Assembly: GCA_033002965.1 (NCBI GenBank) | Contig: JAURVB010003446.1 | Coordinates: 1 to 64,000, forward strand | Length of the DNA: 64,000 nt | Reading direction: 5' to 3' | From: Piper betle | Taxonomy: Eukaryota > Streptophyta > Magnoliopsida > Piperales > Piperaceae | Shown: positions 48,466-59,467 of the stretch, piece after piece | Layout of the letters: every line of letters begins with the position of its first letter | How positions within the stretch are numbered: the stretch's first letter is position 1 | Made by a program: the position numbers and the translations under genes | Notes under the pieces: model-generated | The model's database searches: none | What the model was told of the DNA's origin: nothing | What the model saw: the letters and a program-made list of their open reading frames with translations, nothing else

Positions 48466-49392
48466 GCTCTGATGTCACTTGTTAGGAAATAGACGTTATA
48501 GTAGAAACTACCTAGAAAATATTTCCCACCAAGATGAAATGAGAACAAATATAAGATAAAATATAAGACACCAAAAAATTGATGGAAACTTTCCTCCAAT
48601 TTAGAGAAAAGAAAACCAACCTACTCGAATAATTTTGATTAAAAAAATCTCTTACAATCAAGTATCAAATAAAATTTGGAAAAACTCCCCTAACTCAAAT
48701 CAGACTAATAACAAGATCTAATAGATACAACTCTTTAGAAATTAAGAAAATAATATACACCTAAAAAGAAAAATGGATCAATCTCACACCCTAGATTACG
48801 ACCCTACTTCAACTTGAGATGGTAAAAAACTTCTCCAAACTCTCCCTTTTATGAGTGAAACCACTCCCCAATTCATGTGAAAAACTCTACCTAAAATATG
48901 TAAAAAATTCTATCTAAAGTGTGAAAAATTCCACCCCAATAAAAGTAGAAAACTTTACCTAAATGTGGAAAACTCCACCTGAATGAGTAAGAATACTCCT
49001 AATTACAAACCATAGAGAAAAGGTAGAGAAAGAAAAGAAATTAACCACTATTGATCTTGTTGAAGAACTCAAACTCATATCTTCTCCTCACATGTACTAC
49101 CAACAGTGACCTTGTCTAGATCTACAACATCTTATATCTCCCCTAAAGGAGAACACTCTATGGAACTTCTCTAAAGGGAAAACACACTCAATACATATGT
49201 TCAACCACATATTTGTACATATAGATATATAACACCTTCTGAAAATGAAGAATCAATTCCAAACACTAGTTCCTAAGCATTAGAATCATCACTAATGAGT
49301 TAATTCTCTTATTCTACAAATTCTCATCAAATTCCTAGTATCATGACTTCTCGTGTGATTGAACGATTTCTCACGAGAAAGAATATCTAACA
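48466..49392 (-). mobile_element. Probable minus-strand LTR (48480-49392) with adjacent primer site
   Basis: The segment 48480-49392 starts TGTTAG and ends CTAACA. Outside its left end, gctctgatgtcact at 48466-48479 is the reverse complement of AGTGACATCAGAGC, close to the tRNA-Met primer site TGGTATCAGAGC. Read on the minus strand, this is a 913-bp LTR followed by a primer site, so the internal region should extend leftwards into the BRI1/pectate lyase mosaic. The interior is AT-rich with repeated aaaactccacctaaa-like words near 48880-48990. No second copy of this LTR is in the window, so the element is incomplete or its partner is lost. Confidence 0.5.
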
Positions 49393-49760
49393 CTTTGAAG
49401 CTTTAGAGCTAGTGAGAGATAATATATATCAAGGCAGCCTGTTCTTCTCAATGACAACGCTACAAGGTCTCTTGATACATGATCATGCATGTGTGTATAT
49501 ATTTGCATACATGCAGCTTGGTTAGCTCCCATATTATTTCTAAATGCATTAATGATATCTAATTTGGGCCAAATGTACTTGTCTCTTCAAGTTGAAGAAG
49601 AGGCCGGGCATGTTAGTATTTCAACTGTATGAGGTGGGGGACTTCAATATTAAAAAATATTTTTAGCTGGTCAAGATATCCCTAAGCCAAAAAATGTGAA
49701 CTTGACTTGAACATATTCATGAATAGCGGCGTTGAAAGAGACGGCTTGAATATTGCAATC

Positions 49761-49761
<1 letters not shown>
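49393..49761. other. Intergenic stretch; nothing recognised
   Basis: Short AT-rich spacer between the putative LTR and the (TA)n tract. Confidence 0.35.
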
Positions 49762-49812
<51 letters not shown>

Positions 49813-49822
49813 TATATATATA
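49762..49822. repeat. (TA)n microsatellite
   Basis: About 60 bases of nearly pure TA form the left boundary of the 1.6-kb duplicated segment. The alternating Ile/Tyr frames over it are artefacts. Confidence 0.95.
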
Positions 49823-51424
49823 GTCCCGTTATTGTGGGCACAGGCAATAACAATAGAGCAGCCAAAAGCCGACATTTTGGACTGATTCTTTGGATCTGCC
49901 TAACAATTATTGTATGCTTTGTCTCTTTTCTTATGAATCTAAGACACTACTTTTTCCTCTCTTGAATGGTGAAGGGTCCACCAAGTTCTATTGATGTTAC
50001 GTACACTACATGTATTGGTTTCCTAAATATAAGATGAGCTATTATATATCCAATATTAATCAAACAAATTCGTGATAAAACGAGCATAGTACTAGAGAAA
50101 ATTGATTAATTTCATAGTCGAAACAAGTTCCCTCAATCAGTGGGCAGTGTCTGAAAAATGGATTTTGAAAACAGGAGGAGAAAGTCCTGAAGTAGGATGG
50201 AAGTCTTCCTAGTTATGATCTGTAATATATATATATATGTGTGTATTTGTATAAGAACATACATTTGATGGAGCTTATGATCTTATTAATTATATATGGC
50301 TCTTATATTTTCTGGTGCATTATTAATTCGAAATGATAATTAATTCGACAAGTATAATTTAAATGTCATGTGGTCATTAAAAATACTACCCAACTTCAAC
50401 ATCAAGTTTAGCTTATTGATAATGAAGGCAAATCATTTATAAGATTGTTTCTTCTTCTGCACACGAGGCTTTCAATCTTATTGGGTAAAAATTAGAATAT
50501 ATAAAAGAACAAGTAGTTAATGTTTGTGTGTTTATATTTCGTTTGTATATATCTTCCAATTTAGCATAGAAAAGTAAAGATCAGATTCTTGCATTAAATC
50601 GATCGGTGTTTCCAAATTCCATGTCGCCAATAATATGTGGAGTAATCGATGAAATTTCAACCTTGACGATGCAGGTTTAGTCAATAATTGAAGAATTTTA
50701 ATGCGTATTACCTCCATAATTAACACCACCAAGTGCAACATGAAACAAATTTTAGTTAATGATAGAATACCCTAAAAAGACAAAGCAAAAGCTAAGGTTG
50801 GCCATTACATTCACGGGTAAGATGTTGTGTCATGCAGCTTATATTTTAGATAAACTCGACAAACACTTATTGAATTAAGTATGAGAGACTATTTAATGAT
50901 AATACATCTTAAGATAAACTTGATCTTAAAGATTAGGCTCTAATTGAATGAAACGAGGAGATATATTATAATAATTTAATTTATTTTCTCTGTTATTTTT
51001 GTTATATTTTGAAATCTTTGATTAGTTGAGAGTGTGACTTTTGACTTTTGATTTTTTACTCCCGCTTTGTTAATACAAGTAGACATACCTCCCCATATAC
51101 ATTGAAAGCATTTTTAGTTTCTCTAAAAACAAAGTTGGGTTTTTTTGACATTTGAGAGCTTGAGATGGAGGGCCACCTTCTGAATTTAATGATATATCGA
51201 GGAACTAGCATGTATCTTAACATAAAGAACAGAAAACATGAAAGGAATAAAAGGCATGACCAACGTGAAGGGAGAAATGTTGGGGCAATCTATTTAAATA
51301 AGAAAAGATGGCCCTCCTTGTAATTACTGGTTGTCACAATGACTTGCAGACAAAACCATACTTTTAGCATTAAAAATTTGACTAAGATTCAGATGTCTTT
51401 ATACCTTGATAAGACCATTTCAAA
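49821..51424 (+). repeat. Copy A of a 1.6-kb direct duplication (other copy at 60065-61670)
   Basis: From tagtcccgttattgtgggca to gaccatttcaaa the sequence is nearly identical to copy B, with a constant offset of about 10,245 bases and only scattered single-base and short differences (for example an agccaaaag/aaccaaaag change and a small TA-tract difference near 50230/60475). Both copies are preceded by (TA)n tracts and diverge sharply after cattcaaa-type sequence at 51424/61670. No conserved protein is encoded; short open frames are shared because the DNA is. High identity implies a recent event. Confidence 0.92.
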
Positions 51425-51564
51425 TGAAATGACTAAAGGGGAGATAGAAAGCTTGCAAGGGGCTAGTAGACTTCTCACCATCAGTGTAATTTGTGACAAA
51501 ATTTGTTATTCTTTGGTTTGGTTAACTTGGTCTTCTGTCTTATTGTACCTTGTGAGATGGTATT
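51425..51564. other. Short unique spacer
   Basis: Nothing recognised between the duplication and the TRIM-like element. Confidence 0.3.
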
Positions 51565-52120
51565 TGTTAAACCCCGCGAGGAAGTAGTGTTTGGTTTATC
51601 CAACATTGGTCGTAGATGACGTTGGCGACTTGTAGATGACGTTGGCGACTTGTATATAAGATAATGATAAAACCTTATTCATTCAGTTAACTTTTCATTA
51701 AGAGAGGCCCGTGACACCTATTATAATTCTCTTTTGGGGTCCGAAAAGGTCTAACAGTAGTATTAGAGTCAGGTTTAAGGCTCAAAAAGTGGTATCAGAG
51801 CCAGGTTCGAACCCAGTTTTATTGACACAAATTATGGATGTTTCTTTAATAAGTTCCACCTGATGATTTGAAGGGAGTTTACCAGGTAGGCCATCTGATT
51901 TAAGGGGAATGGGTCGTCTGATTCAAGGGAAATTTGTCACAATGATAGTTTCGGGGATACCCGATGTGTGAAGGGAGTTGTTTAGGTTTATTTCACATCG
52001 GTCATGGATGACGTTGATGACTTGTATATAAACTAATGGGAAAACCTTATTCATTTAGTTAACTTTTGGATTGAAAGAGGCCCGTGACACATATTGCAAT
52101 TCCCTTTTGGGCGCCCAACA
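51565..52120 (+). mobile_element. TRIM-like miniature LTR retroelement
   Basis: A first repeat, 51565-51756, starts TGTTAAACC and ends GTCTAACA. A diverged second copy covers about 51950-52120: both contain gatgacgttg, cttgtatataa, aaaaccttattcatt, agttaactttt and gaggcccgtgacac. Between them lies tggtatcagagccaggttcg (51790-51809), the tRNA-Met primer site, preceded by a degraded second version (agtattagagtcaggttt) at about 51760. The interior is under 200 bp and non-coding, as in TRIMs. An additional gatgacgttggcgacttgta unit is duplicated inside the first repeat. I see no target duplication. Confidence 0.72.
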
Positions 52121-52674
52121 AGTTTTATGTTCTTAGTTGTCTTCCTATCTAGTTGTAGGCTTGTAGCTAACAAATTAAGTTTAAATGCCATTTGGCCGCG
52201 TTCACTCTTGTTCTTGTTCACATGTTGGCGTCACTGTGGCATGCCTTGCACGCAGGGCTCATAATATGATTCAAAGGGATTGTTAGAAGACACCACTGCG
52301 GGGGAAATGTTTCTGTTTATTACGTGATCAACTGCATCGCTCTTGAAAATTTCAATGGTTTTTCATCTATTACAAACACAAGATCTCATGGTTCGCCTTG
52401 TTTTTTTTTTCAGGCTCAATTTCTTTCATCATGCTGTGCCTTAGGCTCTGGAAAGGGAAGATTTGCAGGTTCATCCCTTTATATACGTATATGCTTGTAT
52501 TCCAACTAGTTGACATGCATATATACCATTGCAACCTCTAGTGCAAACGTGCACCGAAATCCACAATTACCAAACCAGAAGGCAAGACAAATACACCACA
52601 CAAAGCATAGCTAACCTGAAATTGGAGAACAAAAATACAAACAATATATCATCTAATTTCATAGATCATTCCCT
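52121..52674. other. Intergenic stretch including the 3' flank of the DLK2-like gene
   Basis: No gene recognised. The right end should contain the 3' UTR of the minus-strand hydrolase gene. Confidence 0.4.
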
Positions 52675-53614
52675 TCAAAGACTCAGGACTTTGTCAAGAA
52701 CGCTTATGAAGGACTCATGAGCAGCGAGCTGTGGGTAGTGTGTATCTGCTTCAATCATCTCGAGACAAGTATCCCCCTTTATCTTCTTGTGCATGTAATT
52801 GGCTACAAACATCGGAACCACATCGTCGTTGGTCGTCTGCACTATGGTACACGGGACTTCAACTTCACCGAGCATGTCTCTAAGGTCACAATAGAAGATG
52901 GTTTTTCCCAGGGTAAGAGCTACATCTGGTCTCATCTTCAGAAGGCTCTTCTCATACTTCTCCACAGAAAGTGGGTATTTGGAGTTCATAACCATGGATG
53001 CAAAGCTCACTGCCCACGCTTGGAAATTGGTTTCTAAGTTGGATAACATGTGGTCAACCTCTTCCTTCTTAAACCCTCCTTCATAGTCTTCCTCATTCAG
53101 GTACCTGCCAAAACAGAACAATGTTGAAGCAACTAAATTTTCATGTTCTTCATGGCTAGCTAGTTACTCCATAAATGAGCTAAACAAACAAGAAATCAAA
53201 TATTCTTTGATCAAACTTAATGTAAGCAATCTTTAATAGCATACTTGGGAGAAGATCCAACAAGTATGAGCCTCTCAAAGAGGTCCGGCCTTCGAATGGA
53301 GGCCAAGCATCCAACCATGCCAGACATAGAGTGCCCAACATAGACAAGGGGGCCATTAACCGACTCTAAGCTCTCAACCAGCGAGATGACTTCCTCAGCA
53401 AAAGCATTAAAGGATGAGAGATGATCACCTACGGGTCCTTCAAAATCCCAATCAAACACTACAACTTGGTGGGTCTGAGCAAGGTGAGGGAGGACCTTCT
53501 CCCAAAAGATTGCTCTGCTCCATACCCATGAGCAAGAATCACTGTTATATCCCCTTCTCCTTGGACTCTCACATTCTTTACCAAGGATAGGCCATCTATT
53601 TTCTCCACCACCAT
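52675..53614 (-). CDS. DLK2: DLK2-like alpha/beta hydrolase (D14/KAI2/RsbQ family), 2 exons, one apparent frameshift
   Basis: Exons in transcription order: 53245-53614 and 52675-53104, with a single GT-AG intron at the position usual for D14/KAI2 genes (P-K/Y-L-N). The protein would be about 265 aa. The oxyanion region HGYGAEQSFW, nucleophile motif VGHSMSGMVG (Ser), Asp in TTNDDVVP and His in ADTHYPQL form a complete catalytic triad. FDWDFEGP and SFASMV fit DLK2 (At3g24420-type) better than D14 or KAI2, which are the strigolactone and karrikin receptors. DLK2's own ligand is not known to me. In exon 1 the run AAAA at 53504-53507 (plus strand) is one base short. Without that base the reading frame ends early, and with five it reads SFWEKVLPHLAQTHQ. 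Given the otherwise intact gene, a sequencing or assembly error is as likely as a real mutation. Confidence 0.87.
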
Positions 53615-53697
53615 TGCTACCAAGCTACAAGACTAGAGAGAGAGAACAGAATATGTTTAGGAGAGAGATGGTGGTATAATATGTGGTGTGTCTGATC

Positions 53698-53706
53698 TTA
53701 TATATA
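53698..53706 (-). promoter_or_regulatory. TATA box of the DLK2-like gene
   Basis: On the minus strand TATATATAA lies about 85 bases upstream of the ATG at 53614, with CT-rich leader sequence between, a normal plant core-promoter arrangement. Confidence 0.6.
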
Positions 53707-55525
53707 GAAGAAACGGTGGATTTAACAAGACTCCAGAAGTTACCCGCCATGAGAAATCCTGGTTACCCACATCCCCGTGAATCAGAACAAGAGTTTGGAG
53801 GATTGAGTGAAATTCCACAGGATCGGAGTGAAAACTGTAATGAGTGGGAGCTGCAGTGGGCACCGAGGACGAGGACGATGATGAGTCGTAACTAATCATT
53901 TTCAGATGCACGTAATACCCATAACACTTAATGATGGGAACAATATTTTGCAAGGAATGATCCAAGCAATGCAACTAAGAGAAATTCTAGCGGCCTACAG
54001 ACTTAATGACCAAAAAATAATATTTGACCCGCTATGGAGCTTAGGAAGGTGAAATCAAATCATCCATGCACTCCTAAAGTTTTTTTTTTTTGAAGGATAT
54101 GAGAAAATAAATTAAACAAAAAGGACATATAAGAGAGGGGACTAAGAAAGCACCTTAATCTTAATCTAATCATCCTAATAGAACATGGTTTGTAAATAAA
54201 TTTGCAAAGTTGAGAGATACGTATATCTCAGCTCATATACATAACAATTTACACCTCCTCAAAATTCTACATCTTTGTACTCCCATCTCTTATCCATCTT
54301 CTTCTTCTTCTTCGTCCTTCGGCGTTATTTCATTTCCTCATTTTCCACGATCGTGACAACACTTCAAGCTCTTAAAAAAAGTCATTGATTTGGGTGGCAG
54401 CAAATGCTTTCAAACACATGAACCTTATCATCAATGGAGGATACACATTAAAAAAAAGGAGGATGCCCGAGGCATATTTGTGTCAATGACATTATTGTGG
54501 ACATTGCCAAGAGCAACGAGAGAGGCCAAAGACCGGCTATATGGAGAGAGCAAGTAGTTTCAATTGGCCCAAGTTTGTGATCTTTGTTAAAAGTTAATGT
54601 AATTTGTAATTTATTGGGTTTATGACATGTAATGTACTAATTATGAACTTTAAGGTTACTTATGTGTTAAACTTATTTTTTTATATCTTATAATCCAGAG
54701 TCAACTTTTGAAGATTAGTAAGAAAATGAACAATAAAAGAAGGGAAACATTCTTTAATCATCTTTTTTATTGGGTAAAATTTTATTTTTTATTAATCATT
54801 TTTAATTTATATTATTCTCATCCATCTTCTCCCTCCCCAATAATCTTGACTTTATAATTTAAACCCTACCCTTTCATATCACTCCAAAACATAACTTTTC
54901 CCCTCCATAAAATCACAGACATTCTTTTGTATAAATATATTATTGCAAAACAATTCTATAAATATATTCTCATCCATCTTTTGGTTTTTTTTTGTTGTGC
55001 GGTTGGATTTGGCCGCCGTCAACATCTGGCCACTGCGGGCTTGACCTGGCTGTCCCCGATGTAGTCGGGGGAAGGGCAGATCCAGCTTGTGGCAGCTGGA
55101 CCTGGCCGGCGGCGGCCAAATCCAGCCACGCAGAAAAAACAGCTGATCTTTAGCCACGTGGTCTAATCCAACCACGGCTAGATCTTGCCCGTGGGCGGCC
55201 AGACAAGGCTGCTCGCTTCAAAATGTGGCCGGCGGTGGCCAGATCTGGCCGCGGATGGTTGCTTGCACATAGCAGCTCAGCGACCCTTTTTTGAAAACTC
55301 GGACAACCTTGATCAAAGTTTAATTTTTTTTAAATAATAGATCTGGATCATCATTGTAATCAGACGCTCCGATCAAATCCTGGGGTCAAAAATTATTTTT
55401 GCTCTGGGCACACCATAATGCTTATATATATATATATATAAAGGGACTCAGAGACGTTAGTTGTGCTCAAATTTAAATTTGGTCATTAAAAGTCGATCCA
55501 ACAGGGGCAGCACAACATGAGATGA
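53707..55525. other. DLK2 upstream region and intergenic DNA with a GC-rich patch
   Basis: 53707 to about 54900 is mostly AT-rich without genes. About 55000-55300 is GC-richer with repeated gatctggccg/ggccagatct-like words on both strands. About 55320-55440 (gtaatcagacgctccgatca, then (TA)n) resembles the segment near 14830-14990, suggesting another old mobile element of the same type. Confidence 0.4.
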
Positions 55526-55771
55526 ACTAGCCGGGCACCCTTCTCCCGGTTCAAATGCCATAGACGTCCCGACGATGCCGCCCCTCTCGATCTCCGACTA
55601 CTCATCACTGCCATTGTCGCCGCTGGAGCCACCCGCTCTGTCTCCACCGCCGACGTCGACGCCCTCCTCGGCCTCGTCTCCCCCAGTGGAGACGGAGAGA
55701 TCCGCGCTATCCTCAACGATATCCGGGCCAATAACCGGGAGCACGCGGAAAAGAAGGAGGCACTCCAGTGA
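55526..55771 (+). pseudogene. Unrecognised coding-like fragment (81 codons, no start codon)
   Basis: After a TGA at 55523, this frame stays open to TGA 55769-55771. It reads like a real soluble helical protein: PLDLRLLITAIVAAGATRS, VSTADVDALLGLVSPSGDGE, IRAILNDIRANNREHAEKK. The next codons after the stop (MQAMVDLI) continue in a similar style. GC content and codon bias are high. There is no ATG, no clear donor, and I do not recognise the family. It may be an exon or a gene fragment near the broken PP2C downstream. Confidence 0.4.
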
Positions 55772-56457
55772 ATGCAAGCAATGGTGGATCTGATCTGACG
55801 GTTGGGGATGGTGGGGGATGGATCCCATGCTCACAGGTATTGTTCCTTATTGATTTGGTCTTTATAGTTTTGGTGAATGATGTGGTGATGGGTATTTTTG
55901 GTTGGCGATGGATCTGGTTTTTTTCTATTGTTTGTTTGAGCTCTGGATCGGTAATTTTTGTGGTTTCTGAGTTGGCTGGTGAATTGAGTGTTGATTTGGG
56001 GAAGGAGGCGTTGTGTGATGTTGTTGTGTCAATTTTTGCATGGCGCCTGGAAAGTGAGGATCTTTGAGATCGGAGGTAGTGATTTTGGGCGGTGGTGTTG
56101 TTTTGATGTGTGCGGTAAGTGGTGTGGTGGTTTCATTTTTGGTCATTTTCAGAAAAGTATCTTTGTCATTTTCATTTTTGGTGCTCTATGCTTTTTCATC
56201 ATTTTGATTGCACATGCCATATATGATGTTTGGTAAATGAGAATATCTTACTTCAGGCACAACTTATGTTTTGAACTTAATCAGTAATGTCTCAATTTTA
56301 TATTGTTACACGATGATAAAATTCTACTTTTGGACCATGTGGTATCCAACGACATTTCTTATCCTTTTTTGTTCCTCCTGATGCGAGCTATATAAATAGA
56401 AAAGTGAATATGGAGAAGATTTGAATGCATCTTGTTTCATCTTGATACTCATTACAG
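55772..56457. other. Spacer before the PP2C fragment
   Basis: T/G-rich, intron-like sequence. cacaggtattg near 55836 could be a splice junction of the preceding fragment. No PP2C N-terminal exons (with the first metal-binding Asp residues) are visible. Confidence 0.35.
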
Positions 56458-57565
56458 AGGAAGCTGAGAGGATAAGGAAATGTCGAGGATGTATTTTTAC
56501 CCTCCAGGATGAACCAGAGGTAGCTTGAATTTGGCTAACAACTCACCTGGATTGGCAATGGCAAGAGCGTTTGGGGATTTCTGCTTAAAGGACTTTGGCC
56601 TCATTTCTATCCCAAAAATTTCTTATAAGCATCTCACTGAAAGGGACGAGTTCATTGTATTGGCCACAGATGGGGTATGTATAATAAATACTACAAGCAT
56701 TTTGCATACTCAAACTTGTTTCTCTTGTAAAAAAAAGTCTTTCAACTGATTGAGGATAAAATACCAAGTTGATAAACATATGACATGGTAGGAATAATTT
56801 CATCCTCATATATTGTATTTTTTCTTTTAAAAAAATCATTTTCCAAGAATTGGAATTTGGAAATCAGCTTGACGTGGTAGGAAAATTATCTTCTTCATCA
56901 TTAGTCTTAGGCTTTATTGTGGAGCCTTGTACCCTTGGTTTAGTGCCTTTAGTTTCTCACCATGGACTTTAGTTTCAAAAATGATAATGTGAAGTTCCTT
57001 AATAAAATTTCAATATTCTAGACTTGAGAGATGATGATAGAAACTGAAAATAACATGACAACCTTCGAAATTTGCACAACTGTCTAGAGTCGAGATTGCA
57101 TGCACTCATATATAGACTGGCATGCTTTTTGGAAATGAAAATTAGTATGTTCCTAAAAACATTTGAATGGCATCGTTTAACAGTTATGGGATGTGCTCTC
57201 TACTAAAGAAGTGGTGGACATTGTGGCACATTCTCCATCTCGATCCTTGGCAGCTGTGCCTGGAGGTATGACTATCCAACCTCTAAAGTTGATGACTGTG
57301 CAGTTGTTTGCCTTTTCCTTGATACAAATACAAGCAGCTGTTCTTCTAACATGGTTGATGGGCAACCATCCATGGAAGAGGATGAGGAAAACATGGGTAG
57401 CGATGTGAAAACAGCAGCAACTTGCTCCTCAATTGACACAGTTCTTGATGTTAGCTTAGAAGACTCCAATGAAAATGATAATAATTCAGAGGGTGGCAAC
57501 CAAGATTGGCTGGCGTTGGAAGGAGTTTCAAGTGTCAACACTCTACTGAACTCCATGAAGTTGTT
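56458..57565 (+). pseudogene. Protein phosphatase 2C (plant group E type), C-terminal fragment
   Basis: Exon 56458-56674 encodes EEAERIRKCRGCIFTLQDEP, a TGA at 56526-56528, then across a frameshift SPGLAMARAFGDFCLKDFGL, DEFIVLATDG. Exon 57184 to about 57565 encodes LWDVLSTKEVVDIVAHSPSR, loses roughly a dozen codons with a frame change, and resumes at DYPTSKVDDCAVVCLFLDT before an acidic tail and WLALEGVSSVNTLL, the group E C-terminus. The splice sites (GGG|GTATGT and ACAG|TTATGG) still look sound. The N-terminal half of the phosphatase is absent, so this is a truncated pseudogene. Functional relatives dephosphorylate Ser/Thr with Mg or Mn. Confidence 0.83.
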
Positions 57566-57974
57566 GTTGTGTCTAATGGTTCACATATTTCTCTTTGAGG
57601 CAATATTTGGCATGTATTTTTCTCCTTTTCATTGTATATCAGTTCAGTGTTCATGTTATCTGTTTCACTTGACCCGACGCACTCTACTTGTGCAATGTGT
57701 GGTCTATATCTAGCATGAAAGCTGGAATGACATTAACCTTTTACTTTCAATGACTTAAACTGTTGTGGATCTTTATCTCAAAAGTGGTAGAGCACTCAAG
57801 AAATTCTTAAGGGATGGTGGTTCGAATCTATTAAGATCTTACGTAGTCAAAATTTAATGAAAATTTGAGATGTTATAATTATGTAAATAGATAAAATAAC
57901 ATTACAGAATATTACATTCTACAAAATGCACAAAAATACAATGTTTCCCAACATCTACAACCATACCCTATATA
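57566..57974. other. AT-rich spacer between two pseudogenes
   Basis: Nothing recognised. Confidence 0.35.
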
Positions 57975-59160
57975 TACCCAAAAATCCTATTGCATGGGAT
58001 CATTGTTACAATTGCTATTAATATTTTTACATGTTGTAAAATAATGACCTCTCTCGTTACAAAGATTACACATCCTTCTTTTTGTTTTAGCTTGAGTAAC
58101 TTCATATCCTGCCTTCAATCTTTGACAATTATTGGGATGACCTTTAGTACGCACTTAAGAGGGGTCACGTATAACTATTTAAGGAATATGCTCCATTGAA
58201 GTTCTAACTTGCCTCTCAACAGAGTCGTTGCTTGTTTGTGCTCTCAATGAAGATGAACTCCTAATCACATCAAGCTTCTCAACCAAATTTTCGAAAAAAG
58301 TATTGCAAAACAATATTGCTCATTTGAACTTGGTCCCAAATCTTGCAATCGGATAGTCATGTTCTAAAACCTCCATATTTGCAATGGAGTAAGTGGTCTT
58401 GTTGAGGAAAAAACGTTGTGCGTATTCTCACTCCGACTTGCATAACAATATCTAGCTTTAATTGTCCAACAGTATAGCACATATTGATTTGGAATTTTGC
58501 AGAGTTGTTTCTTATGAAAAATTTTCAAAATGTGCATATACAAAATTCCTTCACTTTCAAATTTCTTGCAACTACATGTGGCATTCATTTCTCCGCAAGT
58601 TTGGTAGGCAACAACATATGTTTTAGCTTCATCGTCATGTGGAAAAACTTCATATTCTATTATGGAACCCTCCCCGCTGATTTTTTTATAAATGCAACCT
58701 TGGCTCCTTTTCAATTGATATTTAAAAATATCAAAATTTGTTTCGAGTACACAGTCCCAACTCCAGCTTCAAGAGGAGAGTATCCGCATAGCACAGGCTT
58801 AGAATTCAAAGTATAAAAATCTTCTTATTCATCGTCAAGTCTACGAGATTGTAACGTTCTATCATACTGCCTCATAAAATCTGCCAATGGGGTTTGTGAA
58901 TGCACAAATCCATCAAAAAATGAGTTCATACTCTCGTCTTTCAAATGCTAAACCCTTATCTTCTTGCATGCTGGTTGTAAAAATTATATGCTGCTTTTTC
59001 TGAAGAGAATTCCATGCCCAAACAAGGGGTCATATTTTTAAACGATTCGGATATTTCTACTGTTTCACCTTCAACTTCTATTTCGTCAAAATCTCCACTA
59101 ATCTTGTCAAATTCTTCAATTTCCTCACAATCGTCTTTTGTAATCTATATTTTGGTATTG
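57975..59160 (-). pseudogene. FAR1-related sequence (FRS) pseudogene lacking the transposase-like core
   Basis: Read on the minus strand: an acidic lead (EEIEEFDKISGDFDEIEVEG) and the start of the FAR1 DNA-binding domain (PCLGMEFSSEKAAYNFYNQH) near 59000, then stops. FDGFVHSQTPLADFMRQYDR follows almost directly (58860-58920), so the rest of the FAR1 domain and most of the MULE-transposase core are deleted. Then come the SWIM zinc finger (CSCKKFESEGILYMHILKIF with KIPNQYVL, about 58490-58580) and a C-terminal zinc knuckle CNLCNERGHYFTTC near 58015-58055. Several stops and frameshifts are present. FRS proteins are transcription factors domesticated from Mutator transposases. A MULE transposase remnant is the alternative. 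Confidence 0.8.
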
Positions 59161-59431
59161 GATTCCCTTACCGGTGTTTGACTATTTCACAATGGCTTGC
59201 TCTCCTTTAAAGTCATCGATGTTGCCGTATCAATCTGATTCACCACTGCTTGCTGTAAAAGAAATTCAAATAATGATGAAAACCCACGATAAAAAATTTA
59301 CCATTCATGATTATATATTTAATCTACAACAAAAAAAAAACTAAGCTACCAATTTGATTGAATTTCAATCAATTTAATTGGTTTTTCTTTGTTGATTTGT
59401 AGGATTGATTTGCCCACACAGGAATCTTAAT

Positions 59432-59435
<4 letters not shown>
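59161..59435. other. Short AT-rich spacer
   Basis: Nothing recognised. Confidence 0.3.

Positions 59436-59467
<32 letters not shown>

Noticed and set aside
57985..58105. CCHC zinc knuckle as a retroviral-type gag fragment
   Set aside because: Its position after the SWIM finger on the same strand fits the C-terminus of a FAR1-related protein.
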